Positions 6,053 to 13,446 of a stretch of DNA of 15,849 nucleotides are shown in pieces (the first letter of the stretch is position 1; each line of letters begins with the position of its first letter). Below the pieces are notes generated by a model, which searched no databases, had not been told where the DNA came from, and saw only the letters and a program-made list of their open reading frames with translations. Origin of the DNA: Gammaproteobacteria bacterium. Its GTDB lineage: Bacteria; Pseudomonadota; Gammaproteobacteria; Arenicellales; JAOTYS01. Made by a program: the position numbers and the translations under genes. Where the stretch lies: assembly GCA_029861795.1 (NCBI GenBank), contig JAOTYS010000055.1, positions 1-15,849 of the forward strand, written 5' to 3'.

Positions 6053-7186
6053 ATGACCGTAAGCATGCACATGCCTGCATCTGAAGATCGGTTCAGTGCA
6101 AATCCAGAACTGTCGTACACGTTGCCCTCGTACTACTACTACGATGCGGACATCTTCGAGCAAGAGAAAACTCGGATTTTTCAGCAGACTTGGCAGTATG
6201 TAGGGCACAGCGAGCGGGTTTCCACACGTGGTGATTATTTTACCTGTGAGGTCCATGGCGAAAGCATCTTCGTCATGCGTGGCACAGATGGAACACTTAG
6301 GGCGTTTTACAACGTGTGCTCTCATCGAGCCCATCAGTTGCTCTCTGGGTCGGGTAACACATCCACAATCGTCTGTCCTTATCATGCATGGTCATATGAA
6401 TTGGACGGGCGGCTGCGGTATGCCCGTAATAGCGAATCGGTTGCAGGGTTTAACTCCGCTGAATTTTGCCTGAAGGAAGTTCAAGTAGAAGTGTTTCTGA
6501 ATTTTGTGTTTGTCAATTTGGACCTCAATGGACCCTCGTTAAAAGACCAAACCGGTACTCTGGAGGATGAGATACGTAGTTTCTCACCGCGTCTAGATGA
6601 GCTTACGCTGGCCCATCGCCGTAGCTATGAGATCAAGGCCAACTGGAAAAACATCATGGAGAACTACTCGGAATGTTACCACTGTCCCATGAGCCATCCG
6701 AGTTTCGCCAATGGCGTGGTGGATATGCAGTCTTACCGCATCACATTGAATGATATTCATCATAGCCACAAGAGCCGTAGCAAACCCCCCCAAGACCGTG
6801 CCTACAAGTTCAACGGAGATGTGACGGCACATGCTCAGGAGTTTGGTGGTTGGTTCATCTGGCCCAACCTTGCAATAGAGGTATATCCCGGCGGAAATCT
6901 TAATGTGTTCCATGTGATGCCGGTGGCACCGGAAGTATCGCTGCAACATATTGAGTGGTACTTCCTGGACAACACCCCCACGCAGGAGGAGACAGAGATC
7001 GTCCAGTTTTTGCACGACACCGTGCGGCTTGAAGATGTAGAGTTATGTGAGAGCGTGCAGCGAGGTTTGCGCAGCCGGGGTTATCACCAAGGCCGCTTAG
7101 TGGTGGATCCCGAACGCACAGATGCTAGTGAGCATGCCGTGCATCACTTCCAGAGCTTGGTTAGGTCGGCTTTAGCACACCAGTGA
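6053..7186 (+). CDS. Rieske oxygenase alpha subunit, quaternary-amine type (GbcA/CntA-like), paralog B
   Basis: The product has 377 residues, almost the length of paralog A, and aligns with it throughout. Rieske ligands are C89, H91, C108 and H111. The catalytic iron triad is H210, H215 and D328 (NYSECYHCPMSHPSF and LEDVELCESVQRGL), and the bridging residue is Glu, E207. CPYHAWSYELDGRLRYAR and the NYSECYHCP stretch recall GbcA, which with reductase GbcB demethylates glycine betaine to dimethylglycine; carnitine or another betaine is also possible. GGAGG six bases before ATG 6053 fixes the start. It has its own copy of the BetI-like operator and promoter. No ferredoxin reductase gene (gbcB/cntB type) is present in the window, so the electron donor must be encoded elsewhere. 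It is convergent with the hydrolase gene, ending 30 bases from its stop. Confidence 0.87.
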   Translation: MTVSMHMPASEDRFSANPELSYTLPSYYYYDADIFEQEKTRIFQQTWQYVGHSERVSTRGDYFTCEVHGESIFVMRGTDGTLRAFYNVCSHRAHQLLSGSGNTSTIVCPYHAWSYELDGRLRYARNSESVAGFNSAEFCLKEVQVEVFLNFVFVNLDLNGPSLKDQTGTLEDEIRSFSPRLDELTLAHRRSYEIKANWKNIMENYSECYHCPMSHPSFANGVVDMQSYRITLNDIHHSHKSRSKPPQDRAYKFNGDVTAHAQEFGGWFIWPNLAIEVYPGGNLNVFHVMPVAPEVSLQHIEWYFLDNTPTQEETEIVQFLHDTVRLEDVELCESVQRGLRSRGYHQGRLVVDPERTDASEHAVHHFQSLVRSALAHQ

Positions 7187-7216
7187 CTTGAAGTACGGTC
7201 GCGCTCGGATAGTGGG

Positions 7217-7975
7217 TTAGGTCCGTTGGCTGGGTAGCCAGTCGATGATTTGTTCAACCACCCAGGAAGCGTCATCAATAGGCAGCTCGTGTCCCGCCTC
7301 GCGATGAACTCGGATCTCTAGTCGCAGCGATTCGGCTAGCTGTTGAGAGCACGAAGGGTGAACCAATCGGTCTTGTTCGGAGCACAGCACCAGTGTGGGC
7401 CGCTGCGGGGCCTCGCTAACCGAGCGATACTTGGCAGCGGCGAATAGCTGACGGGTGGCATTGATGTTTGAGATGGGTTTGTCATACTGATATTGAGCCC
7501 ATCGAGCGACCAAGCCTTTCTTGTCAGGATATAGCCGACATACCAGATCAAATATCACGGCCTCTCTCTGCGGGACGGTCCTACGCCAGACGATCTCACG
7601 CAGTTGTGTCCAATAGTTCTCATAGCGAAGGCGTCGGTAAAACGGACAAAAGGGTCTGGCGCTGGTGTTGATAAGGACGGTGGCCTGTATCTCATCGGGA
7701 AAGCGTTGTACCCAGTCCAACGCGACCATGCCGCCCATGGAAAGTCCGATGACATAATAGGGTGGGGGGATATCCTGTCGATTCAAGGAGTCACGATAAA
7801 AAGCAAGCATGCCGTATATGCTGGTGGGGCTTTTTCCCCTAAAAAGAGAGCCAGTGCCGGGAAGGTCGGGGGTGATGACGAATGAATCGGGAAAATGTTT
7901 TTGCAGCAGGTGCGGGAAGGGTTGCCAGTGCCGGCTGTCACGAGACAAGCCCATAATGAGAATCCAAGTAGACAT
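7217..7975 (-). CDS. Alpha/beta-fold hydrolase
   Basis: The product has 252 residues with the canonical alpha/beta hydrolase layout. WILIMGLSRDSRHW (4-17) gives the first strand and oxyanion-hole region, GLSMGG (77-82) is the nucleophile elbow with Ser79, the acid is probably Asp202 in SEQDRLVHP, and the catalytic base is His229 in REAGHELP. There is no signal peptide, so it is cytoplasmic. A small cap region seems to lie around residues 107-175. Substrate unknown; esterases, lactonases and C-C hydrolases share this pattern. The start sits right before the first strand, so little room exists for another start. No ribosome site precedes the ATG and the divergent metallopeptidase starts only 19 bases away; a leaderless transcript is possible. 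Confidence 0.85.
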   Translation of the reverse strand: MSTWILIMGLSRDSRHWQPFPHLLQKHFPDSFVITPDLPGTGSLFRGKSPTSIYGMLAFYRDSLNRQDIPPPYYVIGLSMGGMVALDWVQRFPDEIQATVLINTSARPFCPFYRRLRYENYWTQLREIVWRRTVPQREAVIFDLVCRLYPDKKGLVARWAQYQYDKPISNINATRQLFAAAKYRSVSEAPQRPTLVLCSEQDRLVHPSCSQQLAESLRLEIRVHREAGHELPIDDASWVVEQIIDWLPSQRT

Positions 7976-7980
7976 GGCAG

Positions 7981-7987
7981 TATTCTA
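7981..7987. promoter_or_regulatory. Possible bidirectional -10 between hydrolase and metallopeptidase genes
   Basis: TATTCTA reads as TATTCT on the plus strand (7981-7986) and TAGAAT on the minus strand (7987-7982). Transcription starting six to seven bases beyond would begin at about 7993-7995 and 7976-7975, which are the two start codons or within two bases of them. Neither gene has a visible ribosome site. No good -35 is seen on either side. Confidence 0.35.
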
Positions 7988-7994
7988 AGAAAAC

Positions 7995-9266
7995 ATGCTG
8001 AATCGAATCATACAATTGATTTTGCTAGTGCTGGTATCAGTATTGGTGTGCGTGAACGCCGTAGGCAATTCTGACAACGAGTCCATCGAACAGAAAGTTG
8101 AGAGGATTTCCAGCAAGGTGGCGGAATTGCGAAATCTGCAGTTTAAACACCCGGTCTCCGCGAGCATTCAAACTCAGGATGAGTTTGTGCACTTCGCCCG
8201 CCGTGAAATCGAGAGTACATACGGTCTCGAGGCATTGCACGCTATGTCTCAAGCGTACCAGCTCCTGGGTTTGTTGGATCCGGGAGTGGACCTGCTGAGC
8301 GCATATTTGAACGCCATGCGCGGCTTAATCGGCGGATTTTATAGCTCACAAGGGCGCACACTGTATGTCATGAGCGGGTTTGAGCACGGTGGCATGACAG
8401 ATGTCATTCTCGCGCATGAGTTGACCCATGCGCTTGATGATCAGCATTTTGATTTAGAACGCATGCGGCAACAGGTGTTGACTCACTCCGACAGAGAGTT
8501 CGCTTTCTCTTCGGCGGTGGAGGGCAGCGCCATGGTGGTGATGAACAGCTATGTCATATCCGGGTTGCTCGAGGGTTTTTTGCAAATCGATCCCAGTGCT
8601 GCCATGAATATGATGACCGGTCAGCTAGACGTGCTGCGTGATGTGCCTCCATTCATAGCGATATCCTTGATGTTGCCCTATAGCGAGGGTGCGAGCTTTC
8701 TAACTAGGGATGCACAGTCTGTGATGTCGGGAACGCTTGATACGCAACCCATTGATCAGGCACTAAGGGAATTGCCTCACTCTAGCGAACAGATTCTCCA
8801 CCCAGAAAAATATTGGGATCCAGTATTGCGCGATGAACCGGTGGAGATTGATCTGCCCGATTTCGCATCTTCACTAGGTTCGGGCTGGAGTTTGGTGGAG
8901 AGTAACACCTTGGGTGAGTTAGGCGTTTTTCTGCTAGTCCAGGTGGGTGTCCTCAACGTAGAGCAGATGATCACCGCGCAGGGCCAGTGGACAAATCAAG
9001 CCGCCACTGGTTGGGGAGGGGACAGATATCAGCTCTATGCGGGGCCAGACGGTGAGTTGTTAATGGTGTGGTTCAGTCGGTGGGACAGCGCGCAGGATCG
9101 GGACGAGTTAGTGCAAGCGCTACAAGAGGTGGCTAAACCGACTATGGCTGCGCTGCGCAGAGTGGATCAACATGAGGACACTGGGGTCGTAGTTTACCTG
9201 GCAAATTCAGAGGCCATCGGCGCGGTCGACCGCTTGAGTGAGGCGTTCTTGGAATCCCAACGCTAG
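7995..9266 (+). CDS. Exported zinc metallopeptidase-like protein with HELTH motif
   Basis: The product has 423 residues. Residues 1-22 form a signal peptide (MLNR then a hydrophobic run ending VCVNA), probably cut after VNA at 22; the Cys at 19 does not sit in a proper lipobox. HELTH at 141-145, within AHELTHALDDQHFDL, is a zinc-binding HExxH. FSSAVEGSA (171-179) offers Glu176 as the third ligand, as in gluzincins. The rest (190-423) is unassigned and may be a prodomain or substrate-binding part. I know this HELTHAL-DQHFDL pattern from uncharacterised secreted bacterial proteins, not from a peptidase with a known substrate. It is likely periplasmic or secreted. The start is set by the signal peptide, although no ribosome site precedes it. 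It is divergent from the hydrolase and convergent with gloB. Confidence 0.75.
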   Translation: MLNRIIQLILLVLVSVLVCVNAVGNSDNESIEQKVERISSKVAELRNLQFKHPVSASIQTQDEFVHFARREIESTYGLEALHAMSQAYQLLGLLDPGVDLLSAYLNAMRGLIGGFYSSQGRTLYVMSGFEHGGMTDVILAHELTHALDDQHFDLERMRQQVLTHSDREFAFSSAVEGSAMVVMNSYVISGLLEGFLQIDPSAAMNMMTGQLDVLRDVPPFIAISLMLPYSEGASFLTRDAQSVMSGTLDTQPIDQALRELPHSSEQILHPEKYWDPVLRDEPVEIDLPDFASSLGSGWSLVESNTLGELGVFLLVQVGVLNVEQMITAQGQWTNQAATGWGGDRYQLYAGPDGELLMVWFSRWDSAQDRDELVQALQEVAKPTMAALRRVDQHEDTGVVVYLANSEAIGAVDRLSEAFLESQR

Positions 9267-9292
9267 TTCGGTGACCTCAGCGAACGCGCTAC

Positions 9293-10084
9293 TCACCAAT
9301 TATTGCGCAGCTCCCGCAGTTTCAAGAACACAATCTTCGGATCTGGGTCTTCGGGTAGATCTGGAAACGCCTGACGCAATTTCGCGATGACAGTCGAGCT
9401 GTGCAGCCGAAAGAAAGTGTTGATCTCTTTTTCCAACGCCATGGTGGACACTAACGCCCGATTGGTGTCTTGATCCTTCACCGCTTCGAGCAGGCTTTTA
9501 GCGGCTAAATTGTCGGGTTCACGGTCGAGGGTAAAACTCAGGTTGTTGCCGATGTAGTCGTGCCCTGGATAGATCAATGTGGCGTCCGGCAGCGTTGTGA
9601 GTTGCTTAACGAATGTCTGGTATAGCTCGTTTGGGTGACCACCGTTGTGACAATTGCCTGCACCGGCATTGAATAAGGTATCTCCGCAGAACAGGGCAGG
9701 GGTGTCCGTGTGCGAAAGCAGGCACACGTGACACATGGTGTGCCCGGGGGTGTCCAATGCCTCGAATTCCACAGTTTTGCCAACTCTGACGACATCTCCG
9801 GCATCGAGCCCACAGTCGACACCGGGAATACGCGAGAGCGCATTCTTATGGGCTAGCAGTCTCGCACCAGTGGCATCAATCATGGCGCGATTGCCTCCGG
9901 TGTGGTCGCCATGCTCGTGTGTGTTGAGTATCTGTGTTATTTCCCAGCCTTTGTCTTTGGCTGTCGCTAAGCATTTTTTGTGGTCCAAGGGATCGACTGC
10001 CAAAGCTTCGCCGGTCTCATCACATGCGATCAGATAATTGAAGTTTCGATAGGCGTTTCCGGTCCAGATTTGCTCGACGATCAT
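9293..10084 (-). CDS. gloB: Hydroxyacylglutathione hydrolase (glyoxalase II)
   Basis: The product has 263 residues, standard for glyoxalase II. The metallo-beta-lactamase metal motif THEHGDH covers residues 55-61 (H56, H58, D60, H61); further ligands are H115 (PGH), D135 (CGD) and H175 (PGHD). The C-terminal helical part holds NLSFTLDREPDN (181-192) and ends KIVFLKLRELRNNW, as in GloB/HAGH. It hydrolyses S-D-lactoylglutathione to D-lactate and glutathione in cytoplasmic methylglyoxal disposal. THEHGDH, the NLSFTL stretch and the C-terminal domain argue against an ETHE1-type persulfide dioxygenase. The ribosome site is weak. It is the last gene of a minus-strand series after metC (77-base gap). 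The D-lactate dehydrogenase gene at the right end of the window could use its product. Confidence 0.88.
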   Translation of the reverse strand: MIVEQIWTGNAYRNFNYLIACDETGEALAVDPLDHKKCLATAKDKGWEITQILNTHEHGDHTGGNRAMIDATGARLLAHKNALSRIPGVDCGLDAGDVVRVGKTVEFEALDTPGHTMCHVCLLSHTDTPALFCGDTLFNAGAGNCHNGGHPNELYQTFVKQLTTLPDATLIYPGHDYIGNNLSFTLDREPDNLAAKSLLEAVKDQDTNRALVSTMALEKEINTFFRLHSSTVIAKLRQAFPDLPEDPDPKIVFLKLRELRNNW

Positions 10085-10161
10085 ATCCAGTTACTCACTC
10101 AATCATTGGCGAAAGGTTAGTGACTATGTTACCGCATGGTTGCGGCTGGTGCAGTGGGAAC

Positions 10162-11349
10162 TCAGTCCGCGGCGTTTAGGCGATCAAAGCCGGCCTCCAG
10201 ATCTGCGATCAAATCGGCTGGATCTTCAAGTCCTGCGTGGATCCGCAGTAGCTGACCACCTGGCTCCCAGGTGGTCGCGGTGCGTATGCGTTCCGGATAA
10301 ACCGGAATCATTAGGCTCTCGAATCCGCCCCAGCTAAAGCCCATGCCAAAAAGCTCCATGTGGTCCAGCATGACGGCCAATGCGTTTCTGGAGACAGGTT
10401 CTAGCACTACACCGAAAAGTCCACAGGCACCGGTAAAATCTCGTTTCCACAGACGGTGACCCGGGTCTTCTGGCAGTGCGGGGTGAATGATTCTTAGCAC
10501 TTCGGGGCGCTGTTTAAGCCACCGTGTCAGTTCCAGCCCATTGCTCTGGTGCTGCTGCAGGCGCACCGAAAGGCTCCGTAATCCGCGCAGCGCCAAATAT
10601 GCATCGTCCGGACCTGCAGTCTGGCCACACCTGATCGCCACGTTTTTGAGGGTCTGATAGTACTCAGTGGTGGTGACCGCTAGACCGAGCATTGCATCGG
10701 CATGACCGACAATATACTTGGTGGCGGCGTGGATCGAGATGTCGACGCCGTGGGCAAATGCCTTGAAGTGCAGTGGTGTGCCCCAGGTATTGTCCATCAT
10801 TACCGCGAGACCTTGTTGTTTCGCTGCGGCGGCGATAGCTGGAACGTCTTGCACTTCAAAAGTGAGGGATCCTGGTGATTCCAAATACACCAACCGGGTG
10901 TTGGCGCGTATCAGTTTGGAAATGTCGGCACCGATCAGCGGATCATAATAGGTTGTCTCCACGCCAAGTCGACCGAGTACTTCGGTGCAGAACGCTCGGG
11001 TGGGGAGATACACACTGTCGGATACTAAGATGTGATCACCCGCTTTCACCAACGCCGTCAAAGTCGTGGCAATGGCGGCGAGCCCCGAGGGAAAGCTGAC
11101 GGCGGCGTATCCCTGCTCTAAGTCGGCCACCGCCTGTTCCAGCGCGTACAGAGTCGGTGTACCGAAGCGTCCGTAATGTACATGTCCTGGTTGGAAGCGT
11201 TTTTCGTAGGAGGCCTCCAACGCCTCTAAGTTAGGAAAGAGCACTGTTGAGGCATGATATACCGGCGGATTGACCAGTCCGCTGTGCCGATCGGGCTCTC
11301 GCCCAAGGTGAATCGTGTCGGTGACGTCCCGGTGTCGGCGCTTGTTCAT
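10162..11349 (-). CDS. metC: Cystathionine beta-lyase
   Basis: From ATG 11349 the product has 395 residues, the length I recall for E. coli MetC. It is a cytoplasmic Cys/Met-metabolism PLP enzyme of fold type I. The PLP lysine is K211 in SIHAATKYIVGHADAMLG, which is close to the E. coli MetC stretch; D186 in MMDNTWGTP contacts the pyridine nitrogen; YGRFGTPT (59-66) and SFPSGLAAI (85-93) are the other cofactor and substrate segments. It cleaves cystathionine to homocysteine, pyruvate and ammonia in methionine synthesis, and may also act as a cysteine desulfhydrase. A longer frame reaches 11523 but its added 58 residues overlap the channel gene and look nothing like the family, so I chose 11349. 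It begins 23 bases after the channel stop, probably in one transcript with it. Confidence 0.92.
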   Translation of the reverse strand: MNKRRHRDVTDTIHLGREPDRHSGLVNPPVYHASTVLFPNLEALEASYEKRFQPGHVHYGRFGTPTLYALEQAVADLEQGYAAVSFPSGLAAIATTLTALVKAGDHILVSDSVYLPTRAFCTEVLGRLGVETTYYDPLIGADISKLIRANTRLVYLESPGSLTFEVQDVPAIAAAAKQQGLAVMMDNTWGTPLHFKAFAHGVDISIHAATKYIVGHADAMLGLAVTTTEYYQTLKNVAIRCGQTAGPDDAYLALRGLRSLSVRLQQHQSNGLELTRWLKQRPEVLRIIHPALPEDPGHRLWKRDFTGACGLFGVVLEPVSRNALAVMLDHMELFGMGFSWGGFESLMIPVYPERIRTATTWEPGGQLLRIHAGLEDPADLIADLEAGFDRLNAAD

Positions 11350-11372
11350 TACATTGGTCTCTGCAGTATCGG

Positions 11373-12566
11373 TCAGGATTGGTGCAGCTCTTGCAGGGTG
11401 AGATCCCCTATCTGGACATCGGCGAGTCTTGACTTCGCGGTTTCCCTGATGTGTCGGCCGATCTCTGGATTCATATCGACCAGATGGTTGAAGTCTGTTG
11501 CCTCCAGAATCATCAAATGGCACTTCGTCGTTGCGGTAATAGTCGCCCTGCGTGGGTTGTGATGTAACAATGCGATCTCGCCAAAGAAATCGCCATCAGT
11601 GAGGCGAACGGGTTGCGAGTGCTTCGGAAATTGGACCGCCACTTCTCCGCTCACGATGAAGTACATACATTCACCGATCTCACCGCGTCTGGCGATCACC
11701 GTGCCCGCCTCCACTGTCCGCGAATGCAAAAGCCTAGCGATATTGATTAGATCGGGGGGGGACAGTTCGGCAAACAACGGTACTTTGGACACCATCTCCC
11801 AGGTCACCACAAAGTCGCGTCGGTGAATTTCCTGGGCGAAGCCGGTGGCGATGATGCCGATGGGTAAGGCGAACAGGCCTAATCCAAAAATCATAAACAC
11901 GGAGCCGATGATTCTGCCGAGTGTCGTCACCGGCACGACATCGCCATAACCTACGGTGGTTAGGGTGGTCACCGCCCACCAAGTAGCCTGCGGAATGTTG
12001 CCGAAATGCTCGGGCTGAGCGTGACGTTCTGCGAGATAAGCCAGCGAGGCGGCGAGTAATAATAGACCTATCATGACAATGAGCGCGGCAAAAATTGCAC
12101 GGCGCTCCGCTCGTAACACCCTGGCGATAGTTGTCAGCGCTGGGGAATAGCGTGCTAGCTTGAGTAGCCGGATCAAACGGAATATTCGTAAAAAGCGCAG
12201 ATCTGCCGGCACAATAAAGGCCAGATAAAAAGGCAATATCGCCAGCAGATCGATGATTGCAAATGGGGTTAGGGCGTACTTCAGCCTGGCTTTGAGCGGA
12301 CTTGTTTGTTTCCACAACGGACTTTCGGTGCATACCCACAGGCGAATCGCATATTCGATTGTAAACACGGCAACCGAGAAGATTTCGAACGCGATGAAAT
12401 ACACACCGTAACGCTGCCTTAGTGGCTCCACTGTTTCTGCTGCCACCGCAATCACGTTGAGTATGATTAAGATGCACATCAGCCACTCGAAGTATCTGGC
12501 CAGAGGACGTGTGGATTTGCCCGACTCCAGGTCTTGGTAGAGTTGTGCTTTGAGCGAATGATTCAT
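11373..12566 (-). CDS. Voltage-gated-type potassium channel with C-terminal cyclic-nucleotide-binding domain
   Basis: The 397-residue inner-membrane channel subunit has six transmembrane segments: S1 about 26-44, S2 54-77, S3 100-119, S4 with regularly spaced basic residues (R124, R127, R130, R133, K136, R139), S5 155-179 and S6 217-241. The pore helix precedes the potassium selectivity filter TVGYGD at 204-209. A cyclic-nucleotide-binding domain follows from about 264 to 365, with phosphate-binding cassette FFGEIALLHHNPRRATI (327-343) including the phosphate-binding Arg. The architecture matches MlotiK1-like prokaryotic cyclic-nucleotide-gated channels, which form tetramers. Gating by cAMP or cGMP is likely from family knowledge but untested; fine tuning by voltage cannot be judged. 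It starts 15 bases after the MOSC gene stop and is followed by metC, suggesting one transcript. Confidence 0.9.
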   Translation of the reverse strand: MNHSLKAQLYQDLESGKSTRPLARYFEWLMCILIILNVIAVAAETVEPLRQRYGVYFIAFEIFSVAVFTIEYAIRLWVCTESPLWKQTSPLKARLKYALTPFAIIDLLAILPFYLAFIVPADLRFLRIFRLIRLLKLARYSPALTTIARVLRAERRAIFAALIVMIGLLLLAASLAYLAERHAQPEHFGNIPQATWWAVTTLTTVGYGDVVPVTTLGRIIGSVFMIFGLGLFALPIGIIATGFAQEIHRRDFVVTWEMVSKVPLFAELSPPDLINIARLLHSRTVEAGTVIARRGEIGECMYFIVSGEVAVQFPKHSQPVRLTDGDFFGEIALLHHNPRRATITATTKCHLMILEATDFNHLVDMNPEIGRHIRETAKSRLADVQIGDLTLQELHQS

Positions 12567-12581
12567 GTGGCAAGACTACTT

Positions 12582-13382
12582 TTAATCTAAAATCTCCACG
12601 TCGTCACCGACATGCACCACGCCCTGACCGCGCGGAATCAGATTTTGTCCGAAGAAGACACCTCCTTCGGGGCCACGACGATAAGTCCCTAGGGTCCGAA
12701 GTGGTTCAAGTTCGGGGTGGCGTTCACCGCTGTCTGGGTCAACGGTAGTCAATACACATCGGGAGCACGCCTTCGCCCCTTCAAATTCGACCTCGCCTAT
12801 GCGCAACCGTCGCCAGTTGTCTTCGGCATAGGCGTCGCATCCATCAACCACAAGATTGGGACGAAATCGCTGCATGGAAACGGGCTGAGACAGGTGGGTA
12901 TTGAGGTCGTGTAGCGAGAGTGTGGAGATCAATAACAGCGGGAAACCATCCGCAAAGCTCACAATATCGCCAGCCCGAGAATAGTTCGGATCGACCCGAC
13001 GAATAGAGGAGTCAGTCATGTGAACTAAGTGGCACGGTCGTCCGAGATAGGCGGAGAACCAACTATCCGCGGCGTCGCTGACCTTGACTCCACTACAGAC
13101 ATCACCCCATACCTCTACCTCACAATGTCCATGTCCGTTTGCTTTATGGGGGATTGTTACGGTACTAGCGTTTGGGCCGGATACCACCAGCCCTTCCGGT
13201 CGCAACGTAGTGGTGACCAACACCAGCGTTGGACATTCCCTAGCGGTGATGAACCTCCATTCATGGTCTACTAGCATCCAACGTCGGTCGTGTTCTAATC
13301 CTCTCGGCAACACTTGGCTGTGTTCCAGTTTAATCCCAGCCGTGGATTTGATCGGGTAGATGTTGATCTGGGTGAGCTGCAT
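12582..13382 (-). CDS. YcbX-like MOSC-domain protein
   Basis: From ATG 13382 the product has 266 residues. It opens with MQLTQINIYPIKSTAG, the MOSC N-terminal beta-barrel signature (IYPIKS, compare HPVKS in YcbX). The C-terminal MOSC domain shows RFRPNLVV (172-179) and ACSRCVLTTVDPDSG, with the conserved cofactor-binding cysteine at C209. Relatives such as YcbX and mARC bind molybdenum cofactor and reduce N-hydroxylated compounds with an electron-transfer partner. This one lacks the C-terminal 2Fe-2S ferredoxin domain that E. coli YcbX carries, so it would need a separate electron donor. An in-frame ATG at 13415 would add 11 residues without homology and lies upstream of the transcription start predicted from the -10 at 13419-13424, so I prefer 13382. 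No clear ribosome site is visible for either. It heads the MOSC-channel-metC series. Confidence 0.82.
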   Translation of the reverse strand: MQLTQINIYPIKSTAGIKLEHSQVLPRGLEHDRRWMLVDHEWRFITARECPTLVLVTTTLRPEGLVVSGPNASTVTIPHKANGHGHCEVEVWGDVCSGVKVSDAADSWFSAYLGRPCHLVHMTDSSIRRVDPNYSRAGDIVSFADGFPLLLISTLSLHDLNTHLSQPVSMQRFRPNLVVDGCDAYAEDNWRRLRIGEVEFEGAKACSRCVLTTVDPDSGERHPELEPLRTLGTYRRGPEGGVFFGQNLIPRGQGVVHVGDDVEILD

Positions 13383-13410
13383 CACGCGGAATAGGTCATG
13401 GGAATCACGA

Positions 13411-13434
13411 GGCATGCTATTCTAGCAGCATGCC
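13411..13434. promoter_or_regulatory. Inverted repeat holding back-to-back extended -10 elements
   Basis: Arms GGCATGC (13411-13417) and GCATGCC (13428-13434) surround ten bases that contain TATTCTA. On the plus strand this gives TGC-TATTCT (13415-13423), on the minus strand TGC-TAGAAT (13427-13419): both are extended -10 motifs (TGN before the hexamer). They would serve the oxygenase-like gene to the right and the MOSC gene to the left. The arms make it a candidate operator or a self-symmetric promoter. No -35 is apparent. Confidence 0.4.
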
Positions 13435-13446
13435 GGGAGCGCGGGC

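Noticed and set aside
6593..7015. Minus-strand open frame of 140 codons opposite the second Rieske gene
   Set aside because: It is antisense to the part that encodes the mononuclear iron site and shows no recognisable domain.
10132..10145. Hairpin CCGCA-TGGT-TGCGG between metC and gloB
   Set aside because: The stem is only five pairs with no T-run on either strand, so I do not call it a terminator.
11350..11523. Long N-terminal extension of the cystathionine beta-lyase
   Set aside because: It overlaps the C-terminal part of the channel gene in another frame, is rich in Arg and Pro without family resemblance, and the shorter protein has the normal MetC length.
11734..12573. Long open frame (279 codons) on the minus strand
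   Set aside because: It lies in another frame of the channel gene, whose six membrane segments, selectivity filter and nucleotide-binding cassette show that frame is the coding one; the shadow protein has no plausible domain.
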